Numbered from the stretch's first letter, positions 26,420 to 39,063 are shown. The stretch: 64,000 nucleotides of DNA from Margaritifera margaritifera (GCA_029931535.1 JAQPZY010001501.1:3143001-3207000), one strand, 5' to 3'. Numbers and translations: made by a program. The notes: a model not told the origin generated them from the letters alone.

Positions 26420-28240
26420 TCACCACACACCACACTTTGTAAAAGATTTGTCCACTTCATACAACAAGCGTGTAGCATTGTTTCGTCCTCCAAATAAACT
26501 GTCGCATGAATTTAAAGTTTCGATATTCACCACGTCGTAATCTTCGACGATGCGTCTACATTCTGGATCTGTTTTAGAACGTCGATCGTAGTCGTATTCC
26601 CACATTTCTATCACTTCGTATCCTTTACGTTCTAAATTCTGACGTCTTTGGTATGTTTTGATCAAACAACTCTTCCATGGTGAGCTCTGAGAAAGGACTT
26701 TTCAGGTCTGATTGAGGATAACAAGTTGGGCATCCATGAAATAAACATCCCTGAACGTCGTAGGCGATCTGTGGCTTCTCAAAATCCAAACCATCCCCGG
26801 AAAGGTTTCCAGTTTTCTTTTCTCCCCCGTTTCTAGCATGTTGTGTCCACTTGTCGTCAGTTTCACATAAGTCATAGAGCCAGCTCAAAGCTTTGGCGGG
26901 GTGTTGACGGCTAGCATAAAGATAGGACTGAGGTAGTATGATGGCTAGTTTGTTGTCGGGCACGAACTGTTTTCGATAGACTAATCCACACGCTTTGGCA
27001 ATGGTAGAATCTTTTTTCAATGGATGGATTCATCAGTGATGTAGAAATGATTGTTGAAATTCTCCACAACACCGCCATAAAATGTCCACATCGGATCGGC
27101 AATATTTTAACAGTTCTTCTTGAAAGCCAAAATAATCAGATGAGTGGAGTTGGTACCAGCCGTATAATGGTTTCCGTTTTTCTGTGTGCAGGTTCGTAGT
27201 AGCGAACTTCAAGCATATGTGGGAACACAAAATGCTGACTAACTTCAGTATTAAATAAATATGTAAAATAGCCTTTAGCAATTTTTGCCATGCTAAACGT
27301 TTTAGGCATTCTACTCAAACGCAATGGCAAATAACTCATGAACTCTGTAAACTATACGCTTCCCACTTCTACGTAAATGAGTTTTGTTCCATTAATGGTC
27401 ACAATTGGAAATTCAGTACCTTGTTCTGAATAATGTTTCAAAAGAAATTGTCCATCGTATTTTGAGAAATTGTGAGCCATGACCATAGCATATCGATGAC
27501 AGTTCTCGTAACGCTGGATTTCGTCTTCGCTCCAAGTGTCGTCAGTGGGGTTTAAAATCCATTCTGCAATATCAGCAAGAGTACGAGAGCTCCGAAAAAA
27601 TCTAATCTCCTCCTGGAATCTTACTATAATTTGAATAAATATAGGTTCCTGCATACAATTGTCACAAGCACGATGAGCTATACAAATATTAGGGATGTGA
27701 ATTCCAATCTCTTGTGAACATTTAAAGTCAAAAGAAGATAAAATCCACATATTTCTTTTTGTTATTCATGTTCTGATCGTCATTTAATACTTCTTCAAGT
27801 TCATTGTCATATCTTTGAATGTAACACTGATGAGTGAAGTCAACGATTTTTTCACAAAAACGGCATCTTTTCTTACATGGAGACAAGTGAAGCACACTAT
27901 CGTTAATTCGTAAGCACGTCTCTGTTGTTGAAATTGTTTCATGTTATGTTGCTTGTAACAGGATGGACTGACAAAGGGTCGCGTGCAAGTAGAGCGATAC
28001 ATTCTTTCTTTTCCTTAAGGAATACAAAGTCTGGAAGCTAAACACCCACGACATCTCTCTCCACAATGAATATCTTGTTCTTGATTGGTAAATACTTGGT
28101 CACATTTCCCGCAAAAAAAAAACGTAGCCGAGAAATTCTGTGATAGTTGTAATGGCATGTAAATGCTCCTAATGATGCTAAATGTGAAAATGTAGTTTTC
28201 GTCTGGGTTATCAGGTCTTCAAAACACGAGAACTCCACCA
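26420..28240 (-). pseudogene. protein-primed B-family DNA polymerase, 5' half only
   Basis: An N-terminal zinc-binding segment (CGKCDQVF, CRFCEKIVDFTHQCYIQRY) is followed by the exonuclease: FDFKCSQEIGIHIPN (Exo I, with Lys where the catalytic Glu of FDFE is expected), MAHNFSKYDGQFLLKHY (Exo II), LLKYCRSDVDIL (Exo III). Then come AYDVQGCLFHGCPTCYP and NIETLNSCDSLFGGRNNATR, both typical of Polinton PolB just before the palm. The SLYP, KxxNSxYG and DTDS polymerase motifs are absent: the sequence changes to an unrelated ORF at 26392. At least three frameshifts break it. The family replicates Polinton DNA by protein priming; this copy cannot. Confidence 0.82.
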
Positions 28241-29034
28241 GACATATGAAGGTATACTTTCAACGTATAAGGAGGTGCCAACACGTCGTGAAGTTTTTGT
28301 ATTTCAGGACCTCCACACACGGTCTTCTTAAAAATGCCTTCTTGCTGCAAAAGGAGTTCTGCGTCTCTCCGTTGTTGGGGTCTCTCCGATGGTTTATTTA
28401 TATTCCATGATCTTATCGTTCTGTTGTATTGTTCTTCTCAGCATACGCTCGAGCCATTAAAAAAGTCAAGATACCTGCTCTTTCTTTCTAGAGAAAGGAC
28501 ATTCGGCGACATATTATCCATAACGTCAAAGAAAAGGAACAACTAATACAGGAGAAAAGGAACCAATAAGACAGGAGAAAACAGAGACAAATGTGATTAA
28601 TGTCAATTCAAAGAGCATTGGTCTTCCGAGTTCCCCAAGAATAAAAGAACAAGGAGGAGGAAAAGCGTTCAGCATAAACAGAAGAAGAACCCATACCCGT
28701 AACCAAATTCAAGACGGCGAGACTGGTAGAAAAAAAAAAAACTAAAGTAGAAGAACCCATGCAAGTGAAGAAATTCAAAAGTAAAATACAGTGAAAGAAC
28801 GAAAGGAAGAATAAAATAGATGTTTGTGATGTGTTATGAAATTTCATTGCGATTCATAGTCAAAGAGAATATATCAAAGAAAAAGAACGTAAGTGAATAT
28901 TTGTCTTGATTTTTTTCTTTAGTATGGATAACATTTTCACACTCACACATGCACACATTTTTTTCATGGAGGAATTTAAGTTTTATTTAATTTGGCAATC
29001 ATTGAATAGTATATCTTTTCTAAGAGATATCGGT
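28241..29034. other. Polinton spacer between PolB and stem-loop
   Basis: No conserved protein recognised. Purine-rich sequence (28550-28740) repeats short phrases such as agaagaacccatac and agaagaacccatgc about 70 bp apart. It probably holds the PolB promoter region. Confidence 0.4.
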
Positions 29035-29050
29035 GGCCCTGAAAAGGACC
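29035..29050 (-). terminator. perfect histone-type 3' stem-loop
   Basis: On the minus strand GGTCCT-TTTC-AGGGCC forms a six-pair stem (one G-T) with a four-base loop. It fits the metazoan replication-dependent histone consensus GGYYYU-UHUH-ARRRCC at every position, is followed by ACC, and a purine-rich agaaaaga lies about 15 bases downstream, where the histone downstream element that pairs with U7 snRNA would be. It lies 70 bases past the stop of the Polinton gene ending at 29121. Confidence 0.75.
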
Positions 29051-29120
29051 ATCGGAGTTTTTATTTTTGGAATAATAAAAAAGTATGGACTAGATATCAT
29101 CAGCTGTAACAGCCTTAATG

Positions 29121-29898
29121 CTATTCCAGATCTACTCCTGTTGCTATTGCTGTGGTAGTAGTAACTGCTACTGCTGCTGATGGCGTATCAGCAGTGGTGG
29201 TGAACGTCGATGTAGTCATAGAAGGTTTAGAAGTCTTGGATCGTGAAGGTCTCTTTCTCTCAGGTTGGATTAAAGAAGTCTGTTACATTTCTCTCAAAAT
29301 GTCTTGCAACAGACTACCCGTTTTGTTTTCACTCTCTTCCTTCTCACTGTTCAAAGTTTTTTTCCTCTTCTCATCTTCTTGCTTTCGTGTTTACTCTTGT
29401 TGTTGTTGTCGTTGTTGTTGTTGAACGAATACTTGCTCTTCTTTCTTCTGAGGCTGCAAAACCTCTCCAACTCTTCCTTCTGCTTCTTCCTGAAATCATC
29501 ATAGACTGGTAATGATGGCGACGATGGAGACGATAGGAAATCCGCAAAGCTAAAGTGAAGTTATCCTCCTCTGGAATAATATTCGCTACAGCGGCACTAG
29601 TAGTAGTCATTGTAGTATCACTTGGAATACACGATGTATCCGCGGCAGGCGCACTCCAATACATCATCTTCATGTTATTAGCATTAGGTATTATCCTTAA
29701 ACACTTAACCAATTGTAAGTCATAAGAAAGCTGTCTTCTTATCGGAAGGGAGAGAACACATTCTGATTTTATTATGTTACACGCATTCTGATTGGCGGAA
29801 CATTCCAATACGTTTCGATCCGGCTCTAAACTATACATACAGACGGATTGGACCAGTGTGCCACCTGTTCGAAAGTCAACCCGAACAAATGTGGACAA
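29121..29898 (-). pseudogene. right-end Polinton gene, low-complexity, frameshifted
   Basis: The upstream 175-residue frame (MSTFVRVDFRTGGTLVQSV...) ends in Arg/Thr repeats. Other frames give Gln and Asn runs from the same (CAA)n tract, and the last frame reads TGSLLQDILREM, then ERKRPSRSKTSKPSM, a Thr/Ala tail and a TAG at 29121-29123. It is probably one basic, disordered protein broken by frameshifts. It is first in transcription order and the stem-loop follows it directly. Function unknown. Confidence 0.4.
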
Positions 29899-30146
29899 GC
29901 TTGGAGTAGTCGACTATTGTTTCAAGTGTACTCTTTAATCCAGACCTACTCGAATATGTCACGACATTGTGGGCTATTAGCAGGATTAGAGAAATAGCTA
30001 TATGGAAGTGAGGAATCTATGTGGAGAGGCAAGGGTGCCTGAAGCGTGTCTTAGTCTACGAACCAGCGGTGAGTAGAAGTTTGCAGAGAAGAAATGTGAA
30101 GGGGTGTGGTATGTGTTAACCATCTCCTTTGATTAACAACCCAAAC

Positions 30147-30162
30147 GGCCATAGTATAGGGC
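30147..30162 (+). terminator. degenerate histone-type stem-loop, right TIR edge
   Basis: GCCATA-GTA-TAGGGC pairs at five of six positions, followed by AACCCagatctctagaaaaga, the same downstream motif as the other copies. It is the mirror of the copy at 19180-19194, so both TIR copies would act on transcripts running outward. Confidence 0.4.
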
Positions 30163-30375
30163 AACCCAGATCTCTAGAAAAGATTTTCAATTGTTGTTTG
30201 TTTGTATGTTTGTGTATGTCTATGTCTATGTCTATGTTTACAAAAAAAAAAAAAAAAAAAACAATCTTACCCTTCTCGTATAGAGTGTCTATAAACACTC
30301 CCACCTTTGCTTCTATGCGATAGGATATTTGCATGTATTTAAGTATATTGTGTGTATAAACGCTCCTATCCATTT

Positions 30376-30545
30376 CGTTGGATAGTCGTGAATGTGTTGG
30401 ATAGTAATCGAAAAGTATGTGTTGGATAGTTTATCAACAAGCTGGTGCGTTGGATAGTATATCAAAAAGTTGGTGTGTTCGATAGTATATCAAAGAGAAT
30501 GTTTTGGATAGTATATCAAACAATATGTGTTGGACAGTACAATTT
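30376..30545. repeat. tandem tgttggata motif in the right TIR
   Basis: About seven diverged 26-30-bp units (tgtgttggatagtatatcaa) mirroring the left TIR array. Confidence 0.8.
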
Positions 30546-31269
30546 TAATATTACATTTCCCGTAGACCTCTATACATTTGTAACATGGAAGCGGTCTATA
30601 ACAATCCCCAAGTTAGCATAGGATTTCACGTAGAGTCCCCAATATCCCCACACGTTAAACCTATTGAAATTTTTTAACATAGGATTTAGCGTAGAACCCT
30701 ATACATTCTTTCAACATGGAAACAATCTATAACAATCCCCAAGTTAACATAGGATTTCCCGTACAGCCTTCAAGTGTCCCCTACATGTTAACCTACGGCG
30801 TGATGTTAATGTCCCGTAGATTAACTCAAGTGGCCAATATTGAGGTCAACTCGAACAATGGAACAGTGTAGCCCCAATTGAGGTCAACCACTTCTAAAAA
30901 TGTAACAATGTAGCCTCAATGTTAAACCTATATACATTTTAAATATAGGATTTTCCGTAAAGTCCTCAAGTATCTCCCACATGTTAACCGACAGTGTAAT
31001 GTTAATGACCCGTAGAGTCCTCAAGTGCCCAATATTAGTACTCATGTGGTAATACTTACTTCTTGCAATGCGTGATGTGCGTACACATCATGCTTGCATA
31101 TATTGAAAATTAGCAAACTCGCAAAATTGGGATCTCAGTGAATAACTTATCCAAAACTGCTTGAGGCATAATGTGTACATGTATATTTGGATTTCAACCG
31201 CTGATAATCATAAAATAGTCAGGATTGTACGACCAGATATATATATAAAAAAAACAAATATCTTAAGAC

Positions 31270-32045
31270 ATTAGAAAGAAAAAAGCCTATGAAGATGGTT
31301 ATGATGATGATGATTATAATAATGATGATTTCAAAGAGAGCTATGGTTTAGTTATTGTTGCTCTTTATAATGCTTCTTCAGAGGAGCCTAATTGTTCTAG
31401 AAATAGTAGTAGTAGTAGTAATAGTAGTCGCCGAGGCAGTAAATCAGCCTCCGATTTACAACCCAAATAACTGTTAACTCTTGTAAGCTAGCAATATACG
31501 TGTCAAAAATGCTTACAGGATCGTCTAGATGTACAGTAATAAATACGATAACTACAGTAAATTTTAATAACAAAATCAAGAGACGATGAAAACACAAAGC
31601 TAAGAATCACATTATTCGGTGAACAAGTGTGGTTCAAATGATGTTGAAAAAAGTATGTTATCCGTTAATGTAAACACTGAATGACTAAAACTGATGCATG
31701 CGTAACTTATTAGGTTTTTAAAATATGGCCATTAAATACTAGAGTAAACGTCTCTTATTTCGGGCATATTAACTCTTTCCACTTAAGTTGATATGTTGTA
31801 TAAAACTCTATGGTCTCTTCATCTCCCTAACTTCTGTTTCAAAGTGCATAATGCATATACACCTGTATATATTACACCTGTATCTATACTGTATATAGAT
31901 ATATACACCTGTGCAATGAAATAAACAGTTTTTATGCAGATTTTCTGCGTTATTCAAACTATTGTCTCGGACACTTGGATGTTATATTACTGATATAATG
32001 CTTATAGAATAAATGAACAATTACATATGGTTATACACACACACA

Positions 32046-32099
<54 letters not shown>

Positions 32100-32109
32100 C
32101 ATACATACA

Positions 32110-32143
<34 letters not shown>

Positions 32144-33790
32144 CTTTCTCTTACAATAGTTATGGTTTAAATCTTTGTATATTTTTTCCCAACAAAAACT
32201 ATAACAAGAAATTAACTGGGCTATTAGGAACAAGCTCAAACTAAGGTCTGTGTGTAATCTTATGTCAAAGAGTTAGCTTAATTTAACAGTCTTTTCCAAG
32301 ATATAATTAGTTTACAATACCGTGTTTCGAAAAACCCATGAATTGTTGGTCAGCAAGGGGCATTTGATCCAGTAGTACCATGCCTGGCTACCTTTCATGT
32401 ACAATATTTGCCCCATTTTAGTACTATGCAATCTATAGCAGTCTTGCTGACTATACTACATTTATGTTTAGAATAAAAAAACATAGTTTTAAAACACATT
32501 CAAGAATGTGTTTTAAACACACTGTGTATGCTGAATGCGTGTGTTCTTTGTTTGCATTTCTTTGATTCAGATTTACAAGTTTCTTTAGTGCTCCCCCCCC
32601 CCTAACAAAAAAAAAGAAAAAGAAAAAAAAGTTCCGTATTCGGTGTAAAAGGTGCAAATTTGGGTTTTAGAGTAGTTTAACACCATATGGCGGCTTCCCC
32701 TCTACCATTGTTTTTTTTTTCATACGAAACTAGCAATCCTTTCCGTGCAACCGTTGTGTATTCCATTATATATAATGCTCTAGTCAATTGCAACGCCAAC
32801 CATTCACCCTTGAAACATACTTAGGACATCGACATTAAGACCTGGCAATTTGTTACAAATACCCAGGTAGAAATATAAATGCAACACTCCAAACCTCATA
32901 ATGGATTTTGTTTTAAACTACATTTATTGTATTCAGTGATGTATACTACATCGGTATAAGGTCATAAAACAATAGATTACACACAACCATAGTGATTCAT
33001 CTCCTAATGAATAGGCGTTTAGATTCATATCACAAGCTTGTGATCAATGAATAAATATTAAGTTTGACGATAATCTACTTGGTAACCTTTGTCTAATGTT
33101 CATCATAATGACAAGGAAATAAGTACAAACAGTTTAGGAAACGATAAGACAAGACAATAATAGTACAAACTGCTTTGTCAGCTGGCAGGATATCCTTACA
33201 AATCGTTTGCTTTAACATATATGGGTCTACATTTATTGTAACGAAACCAGAGAGCATTTTTCATTGTATTAAACTATACAGCAACAGGGGAGAAAAGGTC
33301 ATGGTTGTCTGAATCATGATCTGTTTACCCTTAGAATTATTGGTTTTGGTTTCTGATGAACGAATGCATCCCTCCGTATCGCATCCGATCACAAATGTCA
33401 TGATCCTTTGACCTATGTATGTACTGTCTGTTGTATATTTGTAAATACTTTGTTCATCTACTCTGCTTTAGCATATTTTTTCACGCCATGTTTCTCATAT
33501 CCAGCTACATATATAAAGGCACAATTAAAGTCTGATTCCTCTTAGCATCATAAAAATGCTTACACATAATTTACTGTAAATAAGAAATGCACACTCAGAA
33601 TTATGTATGCACATCATATCAAAAACAAAATTCTTTTTTGTTGTTGTTACTGTAAGAAAAAAAGAGAAATGCATATTATATCAGAAACCTTAAAAAAACA
33701 CATAAAGAAAATGCAACTGATGAAAAGCACAACATTTTTTAAAAAAAACACAACACGTGCAAAAAAAAAAAAAAAAAAATGCGCAACGTA
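31270..33790 (+). repeat. segmental duplication, copy B
   Basis: Collinear with 11500-13015 but longer, with an added (TA)n(CATA)n block and other insertions. It starts about 230 bases beyond the Polinton end. No gene is seen. Confidence 0.65.
32037..32140. repeat. compound microsatellite (CA)n(TA)n(CATA)n
   Basis: Three adjoining simple repeats inside segmental-duplication copy B; copy A lacks them. Confidence 0.95.
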
Positions 33791-36700
33791 ACGAATATTG
33801 CAGTTTATACAAACGTATAAAAGACGACCAAGTAAGGGGGCTTCGATGTTCCATAAATTGGGGGTTTCAAATAGTGCACCTAGACATGCATTTGTATGTG
33901 AATGAATTTGTAGATCATATGATGTTGAAACTATCTTCTTGGGAGCAATTGAAAAATTATAGAGTTGAGTTCTGCTAGACAGATTACCTTCATTTAAAGT
34001 CGAGTTTCAGTCTGACAACTTCCTTTGGCGAAGTAAATCATATGGAAACAAAATGCGTCAAGTAACTACTCATAATATATCTCATTGGTTTAAATCGATA
34101 GAGCTTCTATGGTTTGCCTGGGCGGCATAAGTTATCACAATTTTGACACTCGTGACAGATTGTGAAAAAAGAAAAGAAGAGAACAAAAGATAAAATGGAA
34201 AATTGTCCTAATCAACACTATAGCAAAAGCTACAATAATACCAACAACGACAACTTAAACAACGATTGTCAGTAAATACATGAAACCAATGTCTATCGCC
34301 GATTATCCCATTAGGTACCTAGTACTGTTTAGGTGACATATGACGCTTTGTTACTTTATTAGTTTAATCTACAAAGGTTCTAAAACAGACCATTTAAAAC
34401 ACATTTAAATGCCTGAAGCTACCAAACCAGACCCATCTCTCTCTCTCTCTCTCTCTCTCTTTTGGTTGGTCAGTCGGCCTGTCACTTTGACCATAATTAG
34501 TCCAGATACCACTACCCCCATATATATGACTCCCTCTATGCTTATAAAACTGACAATGTCACGAAATTGTGAGCACGAAAGAACCTTCGGTTAGTATATA
34601 TGAACATAAATGTAAATTGGGTTTTGTTGCCGTGTACGGCTTTAACCTTGGCCATTTCGAAATACTGATTTCTGTTCACTCACTGAATACACGCACAAAG
34701 TGGCAGCAATGGAGGGCCCGTTGATCCCGAGTTCTCTGACTGTGGATCTGACCACGTCCATTTTCCTTATGGGCTATTTTTTAAATATCGTCACAATGCC
34801 GATGAGTCTTACTTGGAAGCTGCCCACCTTATGGAAGCAATCTTCCGATGTTGATTGATGTGAAAATGATATCCGTTATATGTGATGAAATTGTTGATTA
34901 TATTGAATGCTTCGGAATTATATCTAAATCTTGAAGAAAACAGACCGATGACACTTAATTTCATATTGTTATATATAATATAGTCTGTTTGAGGATTAGA
35001 CATTTTATAACTGAACAGACAAGTTGAATTTAATTATATGGTGTACGCATTAAACGATGAGAAACGTTCGAGGTTTTATAATCCAATGTGATCGTTCTTG
35101 TCTTTGACGTATTCATGTACGAACTTGGTTATTATAATCATATTATGTTCAACGAAGTCAGTTCGTTTGCACGCATGCGTAACTTATATCACTGTATTTG
35201 CACTTACACGTGTCTTGTGCATTACACGGCTCAGTTATTGTAATTTTAGTTGTTGAACTCCGTGGGTTTGTTTAACCCAGATACTGGGGTCAATGGTGAT
35301 GATGGTTCGAGGAAAGATTCTGGTTAACTCAGTGTGAGGGGCAAATGTTTCTGGACGAGCGTGTCTTCGGGGTAAGGAGGTTCCCAAGGGATCCGTCAGC
35401 AGACCAAGAGGAGTGGACTACACGAGATCATTCCTCAACCATTCCTCGACCATTCCTGAGTAACGCTGGACTGGAAATATATAATTGATGATCGGACTGG
35501 ATGCCACGCGACAACAGCATCATATATATTGATGAACAATACATTGATCATATTTGTTGATAAATTCATACATTGATCATATCATTTATAAATTTGCACA
35601 TTGGTCATATATGTTAATAAATCTATGTAGTAATCCTATACGTTGATAAAATCAATTCATTGATCATATACGTTGCCAGACGATATAATTTGTGATTATT
35701 TGTTGAAAATCCATGCTTTGATCGTATCCGTTGTTAAACGCTACTATTTTGTTATATGCGTTGATGAACTTTATGCGCATGAGTAGAGCAGAGTTTTCAG
35801 TTGCTGTATTTCAGTTTATGAGAGATGGAAGTATGGGTGTGAGCTAGGATGTCAGAGGTTCAATAATCATTAACTTGCATTATAAATAAACATCTCATTC
35901 ACGTGCTTGTGTTAAGTGTCTTCACTATATCCAATCCCACCCGGTTTCATCCCGTTACAGACAGACAACCCAATCAACAAAGAGATCAGGATTGGATGAT
36001 AAATACAATCTTATGGTCAGTGGCAATGGTAGGTCAAACAAAATATAATGACTCGGATCAACTGTAAGTAAGTTTAAAGTTTTAAATTACCTCCTGTTTG
36101 TTCGAATTTCGCTTGGCCAATTCTCCGCTCGGTTCGACGTGTTCATTGATCATATTAATGGCCGATCTTTAACTATTCTCGACGCCATGAGTCCAATGTT
36201 TGTACTTTCTTCATTTAAACTAACGTTCACGTTTGAATCTCAAGATCATGTTCTTTGCATTTCGTCAAAATGAATGAAAATAGAAGCTCATAGAATGAAA
36301 TCACACTTGCTGATTAAGTTCAGCCGGTTGCCAAAAGATTCAGAAAGGACTATGAACTTTGGAATTTACCTTCGTACTCAAACCTTTCTTTCCTATTCCG
36401 GAAAACATTTAAGGTTGCAAAGTCTATGATCTCTTACATTAGCATTGAGTAAACTTTTGTTAAATGTACTTGGGGATGACATGATCTGCCGGGAAATGCC
36501 AGATGCCAATGCATTATGTTAAGCCCAAACTAAGTGATAGAGCGTAAACTTTCCAGAAATCGTTTTGGCCTGCTTTCATAATGGTCTCGTTTTTGGTCCC
36601 TGTCTTTAAATGTGTTCTGCCTAAGGCATTTCAAATGTAAGAAAATCCCATATTATTCAGTTGGTTTTGAGACGTAGTGTGTTTTTTTTTTTTTTTGCGC

Positions 36701-37813
36701 TTTGTCTTCATTTTATTTCACTTGCTAGAGACCAAAATATTTTCATCTTACTTAAACTATATATTAGGAAAAGTCCAGCAGAAAGTATCTTTGAAAATGA
36801 AAGTATTATACTTTCGCTCCGTACACTGCCTTTAAAGAGGTCATATAGGACATTGTGATCTGCAAGATTAGACTTTGTTCTTTTTTCATATGTGCACACG
36901 GATATCTGTTTTAACAAAATGTTGGTGCACAAAGATATGTTCTTATACATTCTTGAAACATTAACAGGACTAAAACATGGCACATTCTGCGTGTGAACTA
37001 CAGCTTTAGATATTCTGAGTGTGACGTCAGCGATGAATTCGTAGCGAATATAGTCCGATATACCTACCATACTAGGGTGTAATGAGCTTATCTCAGAATT
37101 TTAAATTGTAAGTTCGTGTATACGTCATCTACGAGCATATTAAATCAAATCTTTAAACCACGCATTGTCAGGTAATGATGCAAGTTTCTCGTCGTACATA
37201 TATAAACCCAACTTTTATGTTGCTAGATGTCGTATAAACGATAATTAGTTCATAGAAGAGTTATTGTCAAACACGTAAGGAAATATGATGATGGAATAAC
37301 TTTTTTACTATAGTAAACCTGTTGCAATAAAATGCATATAGATGTTTGAAACCACGTTAACAGAACATTCATTCCGCGATGCACCAGCAGAACAAGTTAA
37401 TCAGTTCAAGAACTGCATACTCATTGGCGTATTTTGCTCTTCTCTGTTTTACTGCCTTTAATTGTTTATTTCTTCTAAGTGGCAGACCTTACAACTTGAA
37501 GGCATTTTCGGCACATGTACGAGTCAGATTAATAGATGATGTTTCTACATGTTTACACTGGAGTAGCTGCTGTCAAGATAAGTCGTACATCTTCTGATAA
37601 AGCGCATGCGCTAGACAAGCGAAAAGGTAAATTGATACGCATGTACAGACTTTTGTACCTTTTAGCATTAGAAATGTATAAATGCAATATATTATCATGA
37701 ATTATGGATTTGTACACACAAACAAGCATTATCTATCTATCTATCTTTCATACTTGTATTACAACGGGTTTTAGGATATAGCAGAATGTAGCTATGTGAA
37801 CGTTTTTTATCAT

Positions 37814-37877
<64 letters not shown>

Positions 37878-37966
37878 TAAAAACATTTATACCTCTAACA
37901 TGCAACTTGTACCAAACATATATAAATTAGTACATAAATAGCAGGCTTTTATAAGGCGTTTGTATA
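33791..37966. other. intergenic, nothing firmly recognised
   Basis: About 4.2 kb. A diverged minisatellite of about 35-40 bp (cattgatcatat...gttgataaa) lies at 35520-35780. Sequence at 34700-34860 has raised GC and a 49-codon open frame with no recognised motif. AATAAA at about 35885 followed by cccgttaca at about 35957 could be an LTR end, but no partner is seen. A (TA)n occupies 37817-37876, just downstream of the convertase stop codon. Confidence 0.4.
37817..37876. repeat. (TA)n microsatellite in the 3' flank of the convertase gene
   Basis: About 30 TA units. Confidence 0.95.
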
Positions 37967-38163
37967 TTATTTCACATTTGAATTATCTTGTTTTGGCATA
38001 TCTAACTCGTTTCCATCAGGTTTATTGAAGTTGAATTGATTTTTAAATTTTTCCAGAATGTTCTTTTCTTTATAGCACTTAATTCCAATTACAGCACACC
38101 CAATGAGAGGAATACAAATTAAGAGAGGAACAACGATCCACTTCCATATAGAACTGTTGCTAG
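37967..38163 (-). CDS. convertase last exon: transmembrane helix and tail
   Basis: The acceptor is TTTCATTTTCAG, the stop TAA is at 37967-37969 and it enters in phase 1. It encodes SNSSIWKW, the helix IVVPLLICIPLIGCAVIGI, then KCYKEKNILEKFKNQF and an acidic end. It joins the exon at 39977 in phase. The lumenal side precedes the helix, as in furin. Confidence 0.6.
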
Positions 38164-39063
38164 CTGAAAATGAAATAAAATAATGATATTCTTACTTTAT
38201 ATGGAATGTCGTAAAAGAGTCAACACACTATTAAACAGAAACGCCTTTGAAACTGAACAGTGGAAACTTGTGATAATGAGCCGTTATTCATGGCATCTGT
38301 CGTCTGTTAATATTATCTTTAAATAATAATGTTCGGTACTTACAGGAAAATGTATACTCAATGAAATTGTACCTTAAAACAAGAAGTCATTACTTACTTG
38401 GAAAATGTGACGATAGAGTCACACATTATAGAACAATTATTGACCACTATTGCATGCTGTCGATGATCAATTAAACATCGGAGGCTAAATTTTGACATAG
38501 TTAGAAATAATCAGTGCTGATTGCAAGGTTTAGTTCCATGAAACAGCTGCAAGATCTGAACATGCGTGTGTATCGCTTTCCTCCGTGAGTGATAATTTGC
38601 CCTAATTAATAAAATGCAAGGTTTAGTTTCCAAATATTTTGAATTATATTTCTTTATTCATTTTCAGTTTGTCTGAAGTGCCAACATGTTCTTTTAATAA
38701 TATTGAATGTCATGGGGGAAAATGACCACTGATGACATGCGAAAGGTCAGACATGTGTAAACATAAAACGATTTGTTTCAGGATCGGTTACATAGGTGGG
38801 AAAATGTAATAATTTTAAAAATTAAATCATTAGGAGCTAACTTTTTAAAAAAAGAAAGAACATATTTAATATTTTAAAATAGAACAAAGCTGAACAGTTG
38901 AATAAACAATGAGAACATGGTCAAATGCATTAAAATGCAGAGGATTTGTATTTTTGTCTGCTGCTTGTTTGACGTCCATTCATTTTGACGAGTGTAGCAC
39001 ATTCGTAGAAACTCGTACCAAAATGAGCATTTATCATGTGGTCTTGAATTGATTGAAACTAAA

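Larger units (their letters stand above)
18139..31042 (-). mobile_element. Polinton/Maverick element, decayed
   Basis: A self-contained element of about 12.9 kb bounded by inverted repeats that start AGTA[G/C]TAATAT; the AG...CT termini fit Polintons. On the minus strand, in order, are an unknown gene, a B-family polymerase fragment, an unknown ORF, an integrase with chromodomain, a small membrane protein, minor capsid, a small basic protein, major capsid, then two related terminal ORFs. This gene set is diagnostic of Polintons, virus-like self-synthesising transposons. I did not find the packaging ATPase, the adenain-like protease or the polymerase palm. Most genes are frameshifted, so it is not autonomous. 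The six bases outside each end (gttgtg, catgtg) match at only four positions. Confidence 0.88.
30147..31042 (-). repeat. right terminal inverted repeat of the Polinton
   Basis: Reverse-complementary counterpart of 18139-19185, ending ...attagtact (CT terminus). It is shorter than the left copy by indels and contains an A19 run and a tctatg microsatellite around 30215-30260. Confidence 0.85.

Noticed and set aside
18133..31048. 6-bp target-site duplication of the Polinton
   Set aside because: gttgtg and catgtg agree at only four positions, so I do not claim it.
34705..34855. 49-codon frame starting MEGPLIPSS and a possible LTR end at 35957
   Set aside because: No recognised domain, no partner LTR and no target duplication.
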